NCBI GenBank assembly: GCA_021818125.1
Contig: JAKAFG010000112.1
Location: forward strand, 1-6,691
Direction of reading: 5' to 3'
DNA from: Pseudomonadota bacterium
GTDB lineage: Bacteria > Pseudomonadota > Gammaproteobacteria > Acidithiobacillales > Acidithiobacillaceae
Length of the DNA stretch: 6,691 bases
Of this stretch, positions 4,544-6,691 are shown in pieces. Under the pieces are notes generated by a model. The model was given only the letters and a program-made list of their open reading frames with translations, was not told where the DNA came from and ran no database searches. The stretch's first letter is position 1. Every line of letters begins with the position of its first letter. Position numbers and translations under genes: made by a program.

Positions 4544-5503
4544 TCAAATATCCAGCACATGCGCTTCCGTAACCCGCAGCAGTGCGTCCAGATCATTATG
4601 GGAGAATATCTCGGTCCCCGGTCGGGCGGCCGTGCCGCTGCCGCAGGCAACGGCCAGACGCAGGGCTTCTGCCGGACTTTGGCCGTGGGCCAGCGCGGCG
4701 ACGAGGCCGGCGACCATGGAGTCGCCCGAGCCGACCGTCGACTTCACCTGAATGGGGGGCGCCTTGGCGAAATAGCTGCCATCGGGCCCGACCAGCAGTG
4801 CGCCGTCGCCCCCCAGGGATACACAGACATACTGCACGCCTTCCCGCTGTATGGCGCGCGCCTCCTTCGCCACATCTTCCAGCGTGGGCAGCTCGCGCTG
4901 GCGCAGCAGGGACAGCTCATAGCGGTTGGGTTTGATCAGGAAGGGGTGATGGGGAAGGGCGTGTTGCAGGAGGGTACCATGGGCATCGACAATGGATTGT
5001 CCGCCGCCGGCGCGGACGCGATCGACCATATCTCCGTAGAAATGGTCATCCACGCCGGGGGGGACGGAGCCGGTGAGTACCGCAAAACCGTCTTTGCACA
5101 GGCCCAGAAAGGTTTCCCGGACTTCGGCGAGAATAAGTTCTGAAACCCGCGGCCCGATGCCGGTGATTTCAAATTGTGCGGCGGGGTCACCCTGCAAAAT
5201 GGTGGCATTAACGCGGGTTTCGCCCTCCACATGCACGCAGTGCGGATCATCCAGTTGATGCTGCAGCAGTTTTTGCAGCAGTTCGCCAATGTTGCCGGCC
5301 ACGACACAGCAACTGTGGGCGTAGACCAGCAGCTCCTTGAGGGCGCGGGCAACGTTGATGCCGTTACCGCCGGGGTCGTAGCGGGTGGATGTGGCATGAC
5401 TTTTCTGGTCTGCAATCAGGTGCGGTACTTCATAGGCGATGTCTACGGCCGGGTTGAGGGTGAGGGTGGCGATGGGCGGGCGGCGGGCGTTGCTTTCGGT
5501 CAT
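4544..5503 (-). CDS. pfkB: PfkB-family sugar-phosphate kinase (likely phosphofructokinase)
   Basis: This is a 319-residue ribokinase-fold kinase that would phosphorylate a sugar phosphate with ATP, most likely fructose-6-phosphate or fructose-1-phosphate. Motifs in order: TLNPAVD (15-21), the sugar-binding GGNGINVARAL (45-55), GSVPPGV (145-151), KPNRYEL (191-197), and STVGSGDS ending at 262. The catalytic base is D261 within the GSGDS anion hole. E. coli PfkB (Pfk-2) shares the same motif chain, including a C-terminal GTxxxSHxD pattern (GTEIFSHND here), which favours PfkB over adenosine- or ribokinase. The ATG overlaps the stop of the upstream phosphotransacetylase gene as ATGA, with GGAG 8 nt upstream, so translation is probably coupled. 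FruK or TagT-like specificity cannot be excluded from sequence alone. Confidence 0.85.
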   Translation of the reverse strand: MTESNARRPPIATLTLNPAVDIAYEVPHLIADQKSHATSTRYDPGGNGINVARALKELLVYAHSCCVVAGNIGELLQKLLQHQLDDPHCVHVEGETRVNATILQGDPAAQFEITGIGPRVSELILAEVRETFLGLCKDGFAVLTGSVPPGVDDHFYGDMVDRVRAGGGQSIVDAHGTLLQHALPHHPFLIKPNRYELSLLRQRELPTLEDVAKEARAIQREGVQYVCVSLGGDGALLVGPDGSYFAKAPPIQVKSTVGSGDSMVAGLVAALAHGQSPAEALRLAVACGSGTAARPGTEIFSHNDLDALLRVTEAHVLDI

Positions 5504-6423
5504 GACGGCATCTCCAGCCGGCGATAATGCACGAGGGCGGCGAGTGCTGCGGAAACCAGGCGGGCACGGGCGGGATCGGCGCGGGAGGTGAGAATAACCG
5601 GCACCCTGGCGCCCATCACGATCCCTGCCAGTGTCGCCCCGGCCAGATATTCCAGATCTTTGGCGAGGATATTGCCGGATACCAGATCGGGCACCAGCAG
5701 AATATCGGCATCTCCGGCCACGGCACTCTGTATCCCTTTGATCTCTGCCGACTCTTTGGAGATGGCGTTGTCGAAGGCGAGGGGTCCGTCCACCAGCGCG
5801 CCGGTAATCTGCCCGCGTTCCGCCATCTTCGACAGGCAGGCGGCATCTACGGTCGAGACGATAGCGGGGTTGACTACCTCCACTGCCGAGAGAATGGCGG
5901 CCTTGGGTTGTGCGACGTCCAGAATCCGCGCCAGATCAATGGCGTTTTGCAGGATGGCCGCCTTGGTGATCAGGTCAGGTGCAATATTGATGGCGGCATC
6001 GCTGATGAGCAGGAGTTTCGGGTACGTCTTGATATCCGCAACAAAGACATGAGAAAGACGACGATCCGTGCGCAGTTGGGCGAGAATGGGGTGGAGGAAG
6101 GCGTCGCTATGCAGGTGTCCCTTCATCAGCGCCTTGGCCTCTCCGGCAAGCACCAACTCGACGCCCTTTTCAGCGGCGGCTTCGGCACTGTCGACGTGGA
6201 TGATGCGAAAGTTGGGACAGACGCCGGAATCGTGCCCCAGCTTGAGCAGCAAGCTGCGAATTTTGTTTTCATCGCCGATGAGGATGGGATCTACGATGCT
6301 TTGCAGTTTTGCCGCGCAGGCACCGCGCAGGACATGCTCCTCGGCGGCATCGACCACGGCCACGGGAATGTCGTCCAGGGGTGCGACGGCGGCCAACAGC
6401 GCATCAAAATGGGCATAGGGCAT
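5500..6423 (-). CDS. pta: Phosphate acetyl/butyryltransferase
   Basis: This 307-residue enzyme would interconvert acyl-CoA and acyl-phosphate, most likely acetyl-CoA and acetyl-phosphate. It is the short single-domain form, without the N-terminal P-loop/DRTGG regions of long Pta. Family signatures seen are SAVEVVNPAI in the middle, GPLAFDNAIS (213-222), GDADILLVPDLVSGNIL (237-253) and VPVILTSRAD (274-283). R281 is in the usual CoA/phosphate-binding position. AAGGAG lies 7 nt before ATG 6423. It follows the transporter gene by 24 nt and overlaps pfkB by 4 nt, so the three read as one operon. With a sugar kinase next door, it could recover acetyl-phosphate from a phosphoketolase, but no phosphoketolase or acetate kinase is in the window. 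Butyryl versus acetyl preference is undecided. Confidence 0.88.
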   Translation of the reverse strand: MPYAHFDALLAAVAPLDDIPVAVVDAAEEHVLRGACAAKLQSIVDPILIGDENKIRSLLLKLGHDSGVCPNFRIIHVDSAEAAAEKGVELVLAGEAKALMKGHLHSDAFLHPILAQLRTDRRLSHVFVADIKTYPKLLLISDAAINIAPDLITKAAILQNAIDLARILDVAQPKAAILSAVEVVNPAIVSTVDAACLSKMAERGQITGALVDGPLAFDNAISKESAEIKGIQSAVAGDADILLVPDLVSGNILAKDLEYLAGATLAGIVMGARVPVILTSRADPARARLVSAALAALVHYRRLEMPS

Positions 6424-6447
6424 GTCTGATCTCCTTCTCTCGAAGCT

Positions 6448-6691
6448 TCATTGTGGCAAGGCCGGTCCGTGATGCTCTTCCAGCGTCAGGCCACGGCCTT
6501 GCACACGGAAACTGTAAGTAAGCACCAAACCCAGCAGGCTGACCGTGCCCATCAGCAGCAAGACCATGGTAACGCCCAGCGCAGACTGGATCACCGGCAG
6601 CAAAAAAACGCTGATGGTGGCGCCGATCTTGGCTGTAGCGGCAGCGAACCCGGCGCTGAAGGCACGGACCTGGGTGGGGTACATTTCTGTC
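6448..6691 (-). CDS. MFS transporter, C-terminal end (gene continues beyond window)
   Basis: This is the last 80 residues of a major-facilitator permease, in the inner membrane. The visible part starts TEMYPTQVRAFSAGF, matching the E-x-YPT-x-x-R-x-x-G motif of sugar and metabolite porters. Two transmembrane helices follow (about residues 11-34 and 37-58 of the fragment). The cytoplasmic tail contains VQGRGLTLEE, a counterpart of the PETKGRSLEE tail motif of the sugar-porter family. The frame is open to the window edge, and the ATG at 6684 is internal. It is the upstream member of the pta-pfkB operon, so its substrate may be a sugar or organic acid. The substrate itself is not readable from this fragment. 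Confidence 0.85.
   Translation of the reverse strand, partial: TEMYPTQVRAFSAGFAAATAKIGATISVFLLPVIQSALGVTMVLLLMGTVSLLGLVLTYSFRVQGRGLTLEEHHGPALPQ

Noticed and set aside
3753..4547. 264-residue minus-strand open frame
   Set aside because: It is antisense to the diguanylate cyclase GGDEF region. The product is rich in Gln and His with no recognisable domain.
4517..5143. 208-residue plus-strand open frame continuing past the cyclase
   Set aside because: It overlaps the cyclase end and runs antisense to the PfkB kinase, which has all its motifs on the other strand.
5527..6429. 300-residue plus-strand open frame
   Set aside because: It is an exact shadow of the phosphotransacetylase gene. Long antisense frames are expected in G+C-rich coding DNA, and the product is Gly/Gln-rich and unlike any family.
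1..6691. CRISPR array, tRNA, rRNA or complete transposase
   Set aside because: No regularly spaced repeats, cloverleaf signatures, rRNA-like sequence or transposase motifs were seen on either strand.

Overview
The window looks like chromosomal DNA of an acidophilic, chemolithoautotrophic gammaproteobacterium-like organism, most likely Acidithiobacillus. The main reason is a Tat-exported high-potential iron-sulfur protein at 305-586. Its sequence closely follows the Iro/HiPIP proteins I recall from A. ferrooxidans: an N-terminus of the type (S/N)EKDK(M/L)ITRRDAL, then a mature part beginning VQYQD and ending WCVAFxPKSA. Assignment to genus rests on recall of that family, not on a database search.

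Layout, left to right. (1) 1-120 is the 3' end of an unidentified plus-strand reading frame. (2) 121-304 is an A+T-rich leader with two TATAAT boxes 11 bp apart. It also contains an open frame with a convincing transmembrane helix but no normal start codon. (3) 305-586 is hip/iro. (4) 587-718 holds a possible promoter, a strong hairpin and an imperfect 14-nt direct repeat. (5) 719-2380 is a transmembrane methyl-accepting chemotaxis protein. (6) 2441-2869 and 2954-3145, both minus strand, are a QueD/6-pyruvoyl-tetrahydropterin-synthase homologue and a short Allochromatium-type 2[4Fe-4S] ferredoxin. They are probably co-transcribed from a good promoter at 3184-3211 and are visibly richer in A+T than the rest. 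(7) 3190-3359 carries a small inverted-repeat-bounded segment with a 23-codon reading frame. (8) 3360-4529 is a six-helix membrane diguanylate cyclase with intact GGEEF and I-site. (9) 4544-6691, minus strand, is an operon read right to left: the end of an MFS transporter, a phosphate acetyl/butyryltransferase, and a PfkB-family sugar kinase. The last two genes overlap by ATGA.

How the parts may fit together. hip encodes a periplasmic electron carrier for iron/sulfur-oxidation chains, and the adjacent chemoreceptor could steer the cell in relation to that energy metabolism, which is inference from adjacency only. The diguanylate cyclase would set c-di-GMP, and so attachment versus motility. 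The MFS-Pta-PfkB operon points to handling of sugar phosphates and acetyl-phosphate in a largely autotrophic cell. No CRISPR array, tRNA, rRNA or complete transposase gene is visible. I do not see a clearly new multi-gene system. The best leads are the start-less membrane ORF before hip, the solo queD-ferredoxin pair, the truncated ferredoxin tail, and the inverted-repeat segment at 3190-3339.
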